IMG/VR virus record: IMGVR_UViG_3300008261_000027
Span: 54,318-118,317 of that record
Length of the DNA: 64,000 nucleotides
Strand: one strand, 5' to 3'
From: a virus
How positions within the stretch are numbered: position 1 is the stretch's first letter; each line of letters starts with the position of its first letter. The notes below the pieces were generated by a model. It was not told the DNA's origin. It was given only the letters and a program-made list of their open reading frames with translations, and ran no database searches. Position numbers and translations under genes: made by a program. Shown one piece after another: positions 18,325-26,826 of this stretch.

Positions 18325-19770
18325 TTAATAAATAATTACGTTATTGTCTTCGGTTAATCCGTATTCACTATCTTCTAATAAAATACCAGTAGAATAATAA
18401 CCTATTAAATCATCCTCACAGTCTTGTCCACATATGAAAAAGTCGTATTGGTTTAGTCTAGTAATGAAATTATGTCTAACATGAACAAAATCTAACGGTT
18501 CTTCATAATATTTTATTGATTTTATATTAAAACAACAAACGCCATTATGTATATTACCCATTAAGCCAGTTCCACCACCCCAAGATTGTATAAATGGTTG
18601 ACTACCTCTTTTAGATGGAACAATTTCTTCCCAATTTTCTAGTTTATATATTGGCCTACCATTTAAGTATATTTTAAGAGTACCAAGTCTTCTACTTTTC
18701 TCATCCGCCCATTTTTTATTTAACTCTTCTATAGTTTCCGAATATGTTACCAGCTGTGTCGATGTAACTGCAGTTATTTCTGTGTCCTGATATGGATTAA
18801 TTTTCCACCCAACTAAATCATTCCAGCCACCATCATTTTCAATATCACAGTCAGTGTACCTCTTGTATCTATCAAATACAATAGTAATATTAAAATCTTT
18901 TGTATCACCAGTAGTACACAATTGTGGTGTCTGACCAGACGCTATATAATATGATTCTCCATATCCTGAATTGGTTTGACAATATCCAGAATAATGATGA
19001 GCAACCCACTTTATTCTTCTATCTGATGTAAATTGAAAAGAAAGGTTATTATCGGCATATTCAGACGCATTCAGACTTCCTCTAGTCCCAAAGTAATAAA
19101 ACACACCACCACTTGACCATGGTAAAGATTCTCTATTGAAAATAAAATCGAGAGTCCATCCTTTTTCAGTTCGCCTAGAAATATGGTTAGTACATCCAGT
19201 TAAAACTGGCTCCATAAACTGATAAGCCCACGGCTTGTTATTAAGTTTATTTGGAAATGGACAACAACTGGTTTCACTACCCAATCTTTCAACGCATTTT
19301 AAAACTTGGGCCGTAAATCCGGTTATTAATTCACTTTCTGAAGACACACCAAAATCAGTATCATAACTTTGGCTCTGATTATACCCCTGAATCGAGAAAT
19401 AATGTGTTTCATCTGTTATTCCCGTATAAAAAAACACATTATCATTTAATATCTTATGTACAAATGTATTTGAAATATGATTAGTAAAATTAGTATAATT
19501 AACAGTTGCGGTTAAACCGGAATATATATAATCCGGATCATCAGCACTATAATCAATTTCATATAAAGTTATGGTATTTCTTCCACACGAAAAGTCTTCT
19601 AAATCTGTGTTTATTTTTAAAGAACTATAGGTTATCGGTGTAGATAAATCCAATACATCCGTATCAAAATCCGTCTCCACCTTTGTTATCTCATAGTCAT
19701 AAAATTCAGACGAATCCAATTTAGCGTCCAATTTTGTACCAAAAAACTTTAAAATGTTCTGTGTATTCAT
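18325..19770 (-). CDS. virion protein with lectin-like (LamG/ConA-type) middle domain
   Basis: 481 residues, cysteine-rich for a phage protein (SCCPFP near 168, CSGQ-type pairs later). The middle part (GWTLDFIFNRESLPWSSGG, NLSFQFTSDRRIKWVAHHY, FNITIVFDRYKR, LGTLKIYLNGRPIYKLENWE) follows the strand pattern of LamG/concanavalin-like carbohydrate-binding jelly rolls. Located in the fibre gene block, so a receptor-binding or structural role is plausible. The fold call is by eye and needs structure prediction. Confidence 0.5.
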   Translation of the reverse strand: MNTQNILKFFGTKLDAKLDSSEFYDYEITKVETDFDTDVLDLSTPITYSSLKINTDLEDFSCGRNTITLYEIDYSADDPDYIYSGLTATVNYTNFTNHISNTFVHKILNDNVFFYTGITDETHYFSIQGYNQSQSYDTDFGVSSESELITGFTAQVLKCVERLGSETSCCPFPNKLNNKPWAYQFMEPVLTGCTNHISRRTEKGWTLDFIFNRESLPWSSGGVFYYFGTRGSLNASEYADNNLSFQFTSDRRIKWVAHHYSGYCQTNSGYGESYYIASGQTPQLCTTGDTKDFNITIVFDRYKRYTDCDIENDGGWNDLVGWKINPYQDTEITAVTSTQLVTYSETIEELNKKWADEKSRRLGTLKIYLNGRPIYKLENWEEIVPSKRGSQPFIQSWGGGTGLMGNIHNGVCCFNIKSIKYYEEPLDFVHVRHNFITRLNQYDFFICGQDCEDDLIGYYSTGILLEDSEYGLTEDNNVIIY

Positions 19771-19776
19771 ATTTCT

Positions 19777-19783
19777 ATAAATA
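19777..19783 (-). promoter_or_regulatory. TATTTAT element close to start codon
   Basis: Minus-strand ATATTTATAGAAATATG; 6 nt before the ATG at 19770. Back-to-back with the plus-strand copy at 19801-19807. Confidence 0.4.
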
Positions 19784-19800
19784 TCTTTCCCTCTGTTTGA

Positions 19801-19807
19801 TATTTAT
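19801..19807 (+). promoter_or_regulatory. late promoter-like TATTTAT element
   Basis: ATATTTATATAAAAAT on the plus strand, 16 nt before the ATG at 19824. With 19777-19783 it forms a divergent promoter pair in a 53-bp gap. Confidence 0.5.
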
Positions 19808-19823
19808 ATAAAAATATGATTCA

Positions 19824-20567
19824 ATGAATAATTTTATTAAACAGGTTATAGAAGAAAAATTCGCATCAAAGGCTCAGCAAAGATATTTCTATGCTCAAGC
19901 TGGAAAAGGTGGTAAAAAGGGTAAAAAGTGGGCTAAATGGGCTAAAGAATTTTCAAGTAAAACCGATTTTGATCAAATACCTGATAAAATTGAAAATGAA
20001 GATGAAATTGAGGAAATTGTCGATGACAAGGGTAATATTAAAAGAGGTGAAATTCCTTTAAACTCAAAAAAATCTTCAATAGGCTCCAAAGAAAGAACTG
20101 AAAAGGTAGTTAAAAGTGGAGCTGGTGCAATGGGTGTACATGGCGTGCACGGAACTCATACAACTTTAAAGTATTGGGCTGAAAGTAAAGAGGTTAAAGA
20201 AATTGCAATGGGCGACTCATTGGGATATGATAAAAGTATGCGTCGAGATTTACCATATAAAAAGGCACTTAAATATTTTACAACTGAACTTGGTTTACCC
20301 GAAGATGAAGCTAAAGAAAGATTAGAAACTATGGGTTATATCCCCGGAGAAGAGGATGTTGTTAGATTAGTTGAAAACCCAAATCAATTTGTTAGTGATT
20401 ATTTAGAAAGCGTTTTAGTTAAAAAGTCCAAAGAAAATGAAATTATGGATAATAAAAATAAAAATGTTAATCCAATAATTTTAAAACAAATACAATCTTT
20501 GAAAAAAAGTGCAGAAAAAAATAATATGTCATTAGATGAAATTATAAATCAATTAAAAGGTGAATAG
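19824..20567 (+). CDS. basic phage protein of unknown function (KAQQRYFYA motif)
   Basis: 247 residues. N-terminus MNNFIKQVIEEKFASKAQQR, then RYFYAQAGKGGKKGKKWAKW (about residues 20-39), a Lys/Gly/Trp motif I recall from many phage structural or internal proteins. The middle has a VHGVHGTHTTLKYW segment and the C-terminal 90 residues are helical. The Ile-x-Glu at 9-11 could be a prohead protease site, which would make it an internal head protein; that is a hypothesis. First gene of a plus-strand operon reaching 23.3 kb. Confidence 0.65.
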   Translation: MNNFIKQVIEEKFASKAQQRYFYAQAGKGGKKGKKWAKWAKEFSSKTDFDQIPDKIENEDEIEEIVDDKGNIKRGEIPLNSKKSSIGSKERTEKVVKSGAGAMGVHGVHGTHTTLKYWAESKEVKEIAMGDSLGYDKSMRRDLPYKKALKYFTTELGLPEDEAKERLETMGYIPGEEDVVRLVENPNQFVSDYLESVLVKKSKENEIMDNKNKNVNPIILKQIQSLKKSAEKNNMSLDEIINQLKGE

Positions 20568-21057
20568 TCAACTTAAAGATAATGTTTACAATGTTCCAAA
20601 TGACATATTAGAGAAAATCAGTTCGACTCTTTCTAATGTGAGTGACGGATCTATGCACGGGGTACAAAGAGCAAAAACATTGTGTTCAGAAAAAAAAGTA
20701 ACATATGGCCAATTAAAAAGAATTATTCACGATATGTCTACTATAGATAAGGATAATGACAAATTAAGATATGAATTATACGGTGGTGAATTAATGGAGA
20801 AATGGGCTAAATCATTTTTAGATCAACAAAGATCTCATTTGAAAAATAAAAAAATGGCTAGCCACAAGATCAATAATAATACCGGGATAAACGGTATAAG
20901 AAAAAATCCTTTTATAAAAAACCACGAAAAAAGGGATACAACCAAAATACCAACCAATTTTTTAAAGAGTAATTCAGATGAAACATCCGTTTCACCAATT
21001 ATGTCTCTAGGAATTTTTGAAGAAATTAAAAGAATAAAAAAAATAATAAATTATTAA
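20560..21057 (+). CDS. conserved phage protein of unknown function
   Basis: 165 residues with a GTG start at 20560 that overlaps the end of the preceding gene (GTGAATAG). The body LKDNVYNVPNDILEKISSTL, GVQRAKTL, VTYGQLKRIIHDMSTID and LRYELYGGELMEKWAKSFL is helical and polar. It resembles proteins I associate with T4-like phages of aquatic bacteria, always in structural operons. No enzymatic motif. The C-terminal 70 residues are basic and low in order. No function assigned. Confidence 0.65.
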   Translation: MNSQLKDNVYNVPNDILEKISSTLSNVSDGSMHGVQRAKTLCSEKKVTYGQLKRIIHDMSTIDKDNDKLRYELYGGELMEKWAKSFLDQQRSHLKNKKMASHKINNNTGINGIRKNPFIKNHEKRDTTKIPTNFLKSNSDETSVSPIMSLGIFEEIKRIKKIINY

Positions 21058-21058
21058 G

Positions 21059-21727
21059 ATGGCAACACAATTAGAATTAATCGCCGAGAAAGAAAGACAA
21101 ATGCATTTAGCTAGAAACTCATATGCATCTGATTCTAGTTACGCAACAACACACCCTAACGCATTATCAGATGGTGATGAAAAGGGTAAGGGTGAAAACG
21201 ATGGAAAGATCGGTTCTTCTGAAGATATACAAGCAAGACTTAATAATCTTGTTAAAAACTCATATTCAACAAAAAATGAATATGGTAACACAAATATTAA
21301 TGCGTTATCAGATGGTGATGAAAAAGGAAAGGGCGAATTAAATAACTCTATTGGGTCAAAAACAGACATTAATACTAGACAAGAATTACTTTCTAAAAAT
21401 TTATATAATAGTAGAAAGGGTTATTCAAGCATTCATCAAAATGCGTTATCAGATGGCGATGAAAGAGGTAAGGGTGAAAACAATAATAAAATTGGATCAG
21501 CCACGGATATTAATATGAGAACAGAACTACTTGCTAAAAACGCATATAGCAATGGTAAAGGATATTCTAGTGGACATCCTAATGCATTATCAGATGGTGA
21601 TGAAAAGGGTAAAGGGGAAAATGATAAAAAAATAGGTTCTTTAACCGACATCAACACAAGAACAGAATCTGTTTCAAGAAATTATTATGGAGAAAATAGA
21701 AGATACCCAGATATAACACAAATATGA
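21059..21727 (+). CDS. tandem-repeat protein, four 47-residue repeats
   Basis: 222 residues, almost entirely four copies of a 47-residue unit built around NALSDGDE(K/R)GKGE, a variable NNKIGS-T-DINTR segment and a helix (ELLAKNAYS). The unit is highly charged and hydrophilic with regularly spaced Tyr-Ser. The ATG is one base after the preceding stop. Repeats are nearly identical in the conserved core but differ between cores, so they are old rather than recent duplications. Likely a structural or scaffold-like protein with repeated binding sites. Function unknown. Confidence 0.7.
   Translation: MATQLELIAEKERQMHLARNSYASDSSYATTHPNALSDGDEKGKGENDGKIGSSEDIQARLNNLVKNSYSTKNEYGNTNINALSDGDEKGKGELNNSIGSKTDINTRQELLSKNLYNSRKGYSSIHQNALSDGDERGKGENNNKIGSATDINMRTELLAKNAYSNGKGYSSGHPNALSDGDEKGKGENDKKIGSLTDINTRTESVSRNYYGENRRYPDITQI
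21161..21700 (+). repeat. four in-frame 141-bp coding repeats
   Basis: The core (GC(A/G)TTATCAGATGG(T/C)GATGA) starts at 21161, 21302, 21443 and 21584, exactly 141 bp apart each time, keeping the reading frame. Confidence 0.9.
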
Positions 21728-22725
21728 AATTAGAAGAAATTATTGAAGAACAAAATCAGGGACTTTTAAAAACAACAAAGAATAAACCATTGGTGGATGC
21801 TATTGTTAATAGACATCCTATTACATTTTATTATAGTGGACCAAGAAAACCAAAAAAGAAAAGTGTAAAAGCTGGTTATAGAGTTAAGGCCGAACCAGTT
21901 GCGCTTGGTGCGCACAAAACCACCGGAAACTTATTAGTTAGAGCGTATATCGATGACCCATCTGTTTCAAAAAGAGGAACTCCGGGTAAAGTCGGTAAAG
22001 AAAAATCTAACTACGGATGGAGAACATTTTTAGCTTCTAGAATGTCAAATGTTCAAGTTGTTAAAGATGAGACGTTCAATACAATCAGAGAAAAATATAA
22101 CGGTGGTGGTGATGATAAATCAATGAGTGTTACTTATGTTAGCACAGATTTTTCACAAACTCCACCAAAACCAAAGATTGGAGATACAAAAAAAGTAGAG
22201 CCAACAGCAAAGCCTTCCGAACCTACAGTTTCAACAAAACCCTCAGAGCCAACAATAACAAAACAAACAAGAGATGTTGATGCTGAACTTAAAAAATTTG
22301 ACACAGAACTAGAACAAATAGAAAAAGATATTAAACAAAGTCTAGAGAACTATAAAAAGTATAAAAATAGTCAAGACGAAATAAAATATGTTAATCAATT
22401 AAAGGACTTAAATAAGAAGAAAGATGAGCTCTTAACAAGAATAGCAAACACCATTAGTGATATTGGTAAAAATGTTGGTTCTGATGATAAATCTAAAATA
22501 AATAAATTTACAAATAGAGTATCAACAAAAAAGAAAGACTTAAATGTAATTGTCCCAACCCCATCAAGTAAGCCACCAAAATCTCCAAGCAAACCAGATG
22601 AACCAGAGGCAAAAGAAACATTACCAAGCGTAAAACCAAAAGAGAAACCAGAAAAAGATGCTGACACATATAATTTAAGTGAAGGCTTTATTAATAGGGT
22701 TAAAAAGCTTATTATTTATAATTAA
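21724..22725 (+). CDS. protein with WYL-like domain and long charged tail
   Basis: 333 residues. Residues 25-125 show a WYL-like pattern: an ITFYYSG strand, a VKAGYRVKAEPVALGAHKTT segment, LLVRAYIDDPS, then GWRTFLASRMSNVQV and F-x-x-x-R-x-KYN. WYL domains bind nucleic acid or ligands. The rest is Pro/Lys-rich linker (SKPSEP repeats) and a coiled coil (about 200-260). Start MKLEEIIEEQ overlaps the previous stop (ATGA). Because it lies in a structural operon, it may be a virion-associated or injected protein rather than a regulator. Confidence 0.55.
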   Translation: MKLEEIIEEQNQGLLKTTKNKPLVDAIVNRHPITFYYSGPRKPKKKSVKAGYRVKAEPVALGAHKTTGNLLVRAYIDDPSVSKRGTPGKVGKEKSNYGWRTFLASRMSNVQVVKDETFNTIREKYNGGGDDKSMSVTYVSTDFSQTPPKPKIGDTKKVEPTAKPSEPTVSTKPSEPTITKQTRDVDAELKKFDTELEQIEKDIKQSLENYKKYKNSQDEIKYVNQLKDLNKKKDELLTRIANTISDIGKNVGSDDKSKINKFTNRVSTKKKDLNVIVPTPSSKPPKSPSKPDEPEAKETLPSVKPKEKPEKDADTYNLSEGFINRVKKLIIYN

Positions 22726-22727
22726 TA

Positions 22728-22734
22728 TATTTAT
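22728..22734 (+). promoter_or_regulatory. TATTTAT element close to start codon
   Basis: ATATTTATCATTATG; 4 nt before the ATG at 22739 and just after the preceding stop codon. Supports the 22739 start over a longer upstream frame. Confidence 0.4.
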
Positions 22735-22738
22735 CATT

Positions 22739-23293
22739 ATGTCACAACTATTAAACGGGCCAATCACCTCAAATGATTTAATGCAAAGATTAGCACAAGC
22801 TAAAAAGGTTATGAATAAAGTTGATTCAGGAAATTATGAGAAAGGTAATGTGAGTGAAAGCGCATTTTTAGTGCCACAAGAACCTGCTGAATACAAAGAG
22901 CAACAAGTTAAGCCTGTTTCTATAGATAAGATACAAAATTCAAAATTACCAGACGCAATAAAAAAAGCTATGATTGACAATCCTATACCTCAGATTTCTT
23001 TGAGCGAGAGTTTAGATATGGATTTTGTTAAAGGTGCTAAAAAACTTATGGAAAGAGAAGGTCTATCAAAACCAACAATTCAACAAAAAAATTCTGGTAC
23101 CGTTACAAATCCAAATATAGATATGAACGCTATTGCAACTTTGATTGAAAATACTGTTCGCAAAGTTATGGATGAGAAACTAAATCAAATACTTACTGCA
23201 CAACAAACAGCAAGTATTAATGAAAATTTAGTTTTAAAAGTAGGTGATTCTATTTTTAAAGGTAAAATAACTGGCGTAAATAAAGCCAAATAA
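22739..23293 (+). CDS. hypothetical structural-operon protein
   Basis: 184 residues from ATG 22739 (MSQLLNGPITSNDLMQRLAQ). A longer frame from 22679 would run through the end of the previous gene and is unlikely. Helical N-terminus, a Pro-rich middle, LPDAIKKAMIDNPIPQ, a helix MNAIATLIENTVRKVMDEKL and a final small beta motif (LVLKVGDSIFKGKITGV). No recognised family. Last gene of the plus-strand structural operon. Possibly a head-decoration or scaffold protein. Confidence 0.6.
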   Translation: MSQLLNGPITSNDLMQRLAQAKKVMNKVDSGNYEKGNVSESAFLVPQEPAEYKEQQVKPVSIDKIQNSKLPDAIKKAMIDNPIPQISLSESLDMDFVKGAKKLMEREGLSKPTIQQKNSGTVTNPNIDMNAIATLIENTVRKVMDEKLNQILTAQQTASINENLVLKVGDSIFKGKITGVNKAK

Positions 23294-23345
23294 CCCTTTC
23301 TATTTAATTATTTTTTTCGTATTATTTTGACATAACATTATAATT

Positions 23346-24587
23346 ATGTCAAAATTAAAAGTTTTAGCTGTACCATCCGACAATCACGGAGTTGGTAAAT
23401 ATAGAATCCTAGATCCATATAAGTTTATTGGTAATCATTTTTCAGAAGATATTCACGTAGATATTGTTTTTACGGTGGAAGATAATGATGAAATCTTCAA
23501 TGATTATGATATCGTTGTTTTTCATAGTTTTATACACAAATTACCTGTTGAAAGAAATTTAGAAAGAATTTCCTGGTTAAGAAATAAAGGTATTAAAGTA
23601 GTGATGGATATTGATGATTATTGGAATGTTGATCAAAGACATCCAATGTTTAGTCAAATAAAAGCAAATAAAGTACCTGAATCAAAAATTAGATTATTAA
23701 AATCTGTTGATTATATTACGTGTACCACTGAATTATTTGCAAAAGAAATTAGAAATAAATTAAACTTAAAGAACGTAATTGTATTTCCAAATGCGGTTGA
23801 TGAAAATGAACCACAATTTAAACCAAATAAAACAGAGTCAGATAGAACCAGATTTGGTTGGTTAGGTGGGTCAAGTCATTTACATGATCTTGAATTATTA
23901 AAATCTGGTATTGACACAACTTTAAATTTATTTAAAGACAAATCACAATTTGTACTTTGTGGATTTGACACCAGGGGAACTATTAATGAAATTAATAAAG
24001 AAACTAAACAAGTTAGACAAAGACCAATCTTACCACATGAAACTGTTTGGGCTATGTATGAAAGAATATTCACATCAAATTATAAATTTGTAAGTGATGA
24101 ATATAAAAATTTTTTATTATCTTATACACCAACAGATTACCCGAATTTAAATTTACCATACGTAAGAAGATGGACTCAAGAAATCAACAAATATGCTTTT
24201 AACTACAACTATTTCGATGTTTCACTAGCCCCGTTGGTGGATAGTTTTTTTAATTCTTGTAAATCAGAATTAAAAGTAATTGAAGCGGGGTTTCATAAAA
24301 AAGCAATAATTGCCAGCGATGTTGAGCCATATAGCAATATATTAATTTCTGCTGTAGACGAGGGGAAATACAATGACAATGGTAATAGTTTGTTGGTTTC
24401 ACCAAGAAAGAACCATAAAGAATGGGCAAAACACATGAAAAGATTAATAGAAAGCCCAGCAATGATTGAGGATTTAGGTAATAGGCTATATGAAACAGTC
24501 AAAGATAAGTATTCTCTAAAAAACGTATCAAAAAACAGAGTCGAGTTCTTAAAATCATTAGTTGATAAGTCAGTTTTGGTTTTTTAA
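23346..24587 (+). CDS. GT-B glycosyltransferase (group 1-like)
   Basis: 413 residues. Two-domain GT-B layout: N-terminal Rossmann half (KVLAVPSDNHGVGKYRILDP, VVMDIDDYWNVDQRHP, DYITCTTE, NVIVFPNAVDE), then the C-terminal half (RFGWLGGSSHLHDLELL, then SLAPLVDSFFNSCKSELKVIEAGFHKKAIIASD). The Ser-Glu-x-Lys-x-x-Glu region corresponds to the donor-binding end of family 1/4 enzymes. It probably transfers a sugar to a phage structural protein, DNA or host glycan; the acceptor cannot be told. No TATTTAT element upstream, so probably not a late gene. Confidence 0.85.
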   Translation: MSKLKVLAVPSDNHGVGKYRILDPYKFIGNHFSEDIHVDIVFTVEDNDEIFNDYDIVVFHSFIHKLPVERNLERISWLRNKGIKVVMDIDDYWNVDQRHPMFSQIKANKVPESKIRLLKSVDYITCTTELFAKEIRNKLNLKNVIVFPNAVDENEPQFKPNKTESDRTRFGWLGGSSHLHDLELLKSGIDTTLNLFKDKSQFVLCGFDTRGTINEINKETKQVRQRPILPHETVWAMYERIFTSNYKFVSDEYKNFLLSYTPTDYPNLNLPYVRRWTQEINKYAFNYNYFDVSLAPLVDSFFNSCKSELKVIEAGFHKKAIIASDVEPYSNILISAVDEGKYNDNGNSLLVSPRKNHKEWAKHMKRLIESPAMIEDLGNRLYETVKDKYSLKNVSKNRVEFLKSLVDKSVLVF

Positions 24588-24606
24588 TTTTATTTCCTTA
24601 TATTAG
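24575..24606 (+). promoter_or_regulatory. Bacteroidetes-type promoter candidate
   Basis: TTTG (24575-24578), 20 nt, then TATATTAG (24599-24606), close to the Bacteroidetes consensus TTTG-N19/20-TAnnTTTG, about 24 nt before the ATG at 24631. Confidence 0.35.
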
Positions 24607-24630
24607 TTGAAACATTAAAATTAAAAAATT

Positions 24631-24861
24631 ATGCACTATCTAGTTACAATTGGTTATGAAACCGAACAAATGGATCGAAACGGAAATCCAAGACTTCAAA
24701 AATTGAAATACATTCTTGAAGCCGAAACCGTTGAAGAAGCAACTATCGTGGCTTCAAAATACAGAGCTGGCGACATTAGAGGTAGCGAAAGCATTTCAGT
24801 TGTTAAAATGCCAATCGAGTGTGTTATTGATAGAAAAAACACACCAGAATATTACAAATAA
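24631..24861 (+). CDS. small DUF4494-like protein
   Basis: 76 residues. Pattern of a strand (HYLVTIGYETEQMD), a polar turn, LKYILEAETVEEATIVAS and a further strand SISVVKMP. This resembles DUF4494, a small family typical of Bacteroidetes and their phages, of unknown function. Followed 3 nt later by the next gene, so part of a short operon with the HD-like and dUTPase genes. Confidence 0.55.
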   Translation: MHYLVTIGYETEQMDRNGNPRLQKLKYILEAETVEEATIVASKYRAGDIRGSESISVVKMPIECVIDRKNTPEYYK

Positions 24862-24864
24862 AAT

Positions 24865-25431
24865 ATGGTTTCATTAGAAAAGCTGGAGAAAAATAAAAAA
24901 AAATTCAAAGAGGTAAACGACGAATATAAAATTTTCACAAATGAATTGGTTACTTTTTTGGGTGAAGAATTTTATGTTTCTCCGGCTTCACCTAGTACAG
25001 ATCTATACGGCTGTTACCCTGGTGGTTTATTGGAACATCTAATTAAAGTTTGTAAGTATTCATTGTTAATAAATGACATTTTACCTGAAAAAATAAAAAT
25101 AAAAAAAGAAAAAATTATTAAAGTGGCTTTTTTGTCACAAATAGGTAAAGTTTTTTTGTTTAAAGAAAACCCAAGCGAATGGCATAGATTAAACCAAGGA
25201 AAACTCTATGTTTATAACACTAAAGATAATGTTGCTTTAAAAGTTGGTGAAAAAAGTGTTTATTATGCTATTAAGCATGGGGTCCAATTAGAAGAAGATG
25301 AATATCAAGCAATTTTAAATATTGATAAAGATTCTGATGATAAAATGGCTAAATGGTATTCATCAATAATAAGTCAAATACTTAAACAAGCATTTGAGCT
25401 AGCATTAATTGAAGAAAAATATGGAAAATAA
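24865..25431 (+). CDS. degenerate HD-domain protein
   Basis: 188 residues. The region CYPGGLLEHLIKVCKYSLLI followed by IIKVAFLSQIGKV has the spacing of an HD phosphohydrolase (first His in GGLLEH; then normally L-H-D-x-G-K). The metal-binding His-Asp pair is replaced by Ser-Gln (SQIGK), so catalysis is unlikely. A later YAIKHGVQLEEDEYQAI segment corresponds to the usual distal helix. Phage HD proteins are usually nucleotidases; this one may be a binding or regulatory relic. It lies next to dUTPase, in keeping with nucleotide metabolism. Confidence 0.65.
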   Translation: MVSLEKLEKNKKKFKEVNDEYKIFTNELVTFLGEEFYVSPASPSTDLYGCYPGGLLEHLIKVCKYSLLINDILPEKIKIKKEKIIKVAFLSQIGKVFLFKENPSEWHRLNQGKLYVYNTKDNVALKVGEKSVYYAIKHGVQLEEDEYQAILNIDKDSDDKMAKWYSSIISQILKQAFELALIEEKYGK

Positions 25432-26032
25432 TTTTGAAGAAATTTTAAAGAAACTTAAACAGTATGAATCATTATTATCAATTGATGATGGTGATGAGAT
25501 TGATGAAAATTTAGCGAACGAAATAAATAAAACACTAGATATATTAAACAACGAAATTAGTGTTGCCCAACAAAAAGAGAGTTCAACTATTAAGATAAAA
25601 TTCATAAATAAGTCAACAAACGAAGACCCTAAATTTGCCTATGAGGGTGATAGTGGATTTGATTTAAGAGCGGATATTGAAGAGTCTTTGGTTTTAAATC
25701 CTGGAGAGCGAGCATTAATACCAACTGGTTTATACTTTGAACTGGTTAAGGGATTAGAATTACAGGTTAGGCCCAGAAGCGGTTTGTCAATTAAAAACGG
25801 TATAACAGTATTAAATAGTCCGGGTACTGTTGATAGCCACTATCGTGGAGAAGTTAAAATACCTTTGATTAATTTAGGACAAGAACCATTTAAAATTGTG
25901 AAGGGTGATAGAATCGCACAAGCTGTTATTGCACCCGTTTATGGTGAAGGTAAAATCAATCTATTGAAAACGGACACAATAAATGAAACATCTAGAGGTT
26001 CGGGTGGGTTTAATTCTAGCGGAATTAAATGA
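25421..26032 (+). CDS. dut: dUTPase with N-terminal helical extension
   Basis: 203 residues from ATG 25421, overlapping the end of the previous gene; a TTG at 25409 is a less likely start. All five trimeric dUTPase motifs are present: DSGFDLRA (1), RPRSGLSIKNGI (2), GTVDSHYRGEVKIPLIN (3), GDRIAQAVIAP (4), RGSGGFNSSG (5). It hydrolyses dUTP to dUMP, keeping uracil out of phage DNA. About 50 extra N-terminal residues (KKLKQYESLLSIDDGDE and a helix) precede motif 1 and are of unknown role. Confidence 0.95.
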   Translation: MENNFEEILKKLKQYESLLSIDDGDEIDENLANEINKTLDILNNEISVAQQKESSTIKIKFINKSTNEDPKFAYEGDSGFDLRADIEESLVLNPGERALIPTGLYFELVKGLELQVRPRSGLSIKNGITVLNSPGTVDSHYRGEVKIPLINLGQEPFKIVKGDRIAQAVIAPVYGEGKINLLKTDTINETSRGSGGFNSSGIK

Positions 26033-26039
26033 TATTTAT
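26033..26039 (+). promoter_or_regulatory. late promoter-like TATTTAT element
   Basis: TATTTATATTAAAA directly after the dut stop codon, 33 nt before the phoH start. Confidence 0.45.
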
Positions 26040-26072
26040 ATTAAAATAAACCAAATTTAAAACTTAAAAAAC

Positions 26073-26786
26073 TTGATAAAATCTAGAGGTAAAGCCGCTG
26101 TAATAGAAGTAAAAAAAACACCACACAAAGAAAGAATTCGTGAATTAATAAAAAAACCAAAAGAAAAATTTTTAACACAATCACAAGAAGAATATTGGAA
26201 AATATTAGGTGAGAACCAAATTACTTTATGTTTTGGTCCAGCTGGTGTCGGTAAGTCTTATATTGCAATGAAAAGAGCAATAGATTTACTTCACGATGAT
26301 GATAATAAGTATGAAAAAATAATCATAGTTAGACCAGCTGTAGAGGCTGAAGAAAAATTAGGTTCTCTTCCGGGGGGGTTAGAAGAAAAATTAGACCCAT
26401 ACATCTATCCATCTTACTATCTTTTAAATAAGATAATTGGTAAAGAGGCTAGAGAAAGAATGAAAGATGAAGGTTATATTGAAGTTGCGGCATTAGCATA
26501 TATGCGTGGATGGAATGTAGATAACACTATTTTGGTTTTTGAAGAAGCACAAAACGCAACTCCAGCTCAAATAAAATTATTACTAACTCGTATTGGTTTC
26601 AATTCTAAATTTTTCTTATCTGGAGATTTAGAGCAATCAGACAAATTTAAAGACAAAACAAAAAGCGGTCTTTATGATGCTAAAAAAAGATTAGAAGGCG
26701 TTCGAGGCGTTGGTATTTTTGAATTTGGTAATCAAGACATTGTTAGAAACCCAATTATTACTGAAATCTTAAAAAGATACGAGTAA
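26073..26786 (+). CDS. phoH: PhoH-family P-loop ATPase
   Basis: 237 residues. An in-frame TAA at 26058-26060 and no ATG before the Walker A motif force a TTG start at 26073 (or another weak codon just beside it). Motifs: CFGPAGVGKSYIA (Walker A), VRPAVEAEEKLGSLPGG (PhoH signature), VFEEAQNATP (Walker B), FLSGDLEQSD. PhoH proteins are common in phages; an RNA-related ATPase or helicase function is suggested in the family, but the phage role is unknown. Confidence 0.93.
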   Translation: MIKSRGKAAVIEVKKTPHKERIRELIKKPKEKFLTQSQEEYWKILGENQITLCFGPAGVGKSYIAMKRAIDLLHDDDNKYEKIIIVRPAVEAEEKLGSLPGGLEEKLDPYIYPSYYLLNKIIGKEARERMKDEGYIEVAALAYMRGWNVDNTILVFEEAQNATPAQIKLLLTRIGFNSKFFLSGDLEQSDKFKDKTKSGLYDAKKRLEGVRGVGIFEFGNQDIVRNPIITEILKRYE

Positions 26787-26798
26787 ACCTATTTACTT

Positions 26799-26805
26799 TA
26801 TTTAT
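26799..26805 (+). promoter_or_regulatory. late promoter-like TATTTAT element
   Basis: TTATTTATTTTAAACC, 21 nt before the ATG at 26827. Confidence 0.4.
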
Positions 26806-26826
26806 TTTAAACCCTATCTTTTGATC

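Noticed and set aside
21161-21700. CRISPR-like or mobile-element repeats
   Set aside because: Repeats are in frame, 141 bp apart and encode a continuous protein.
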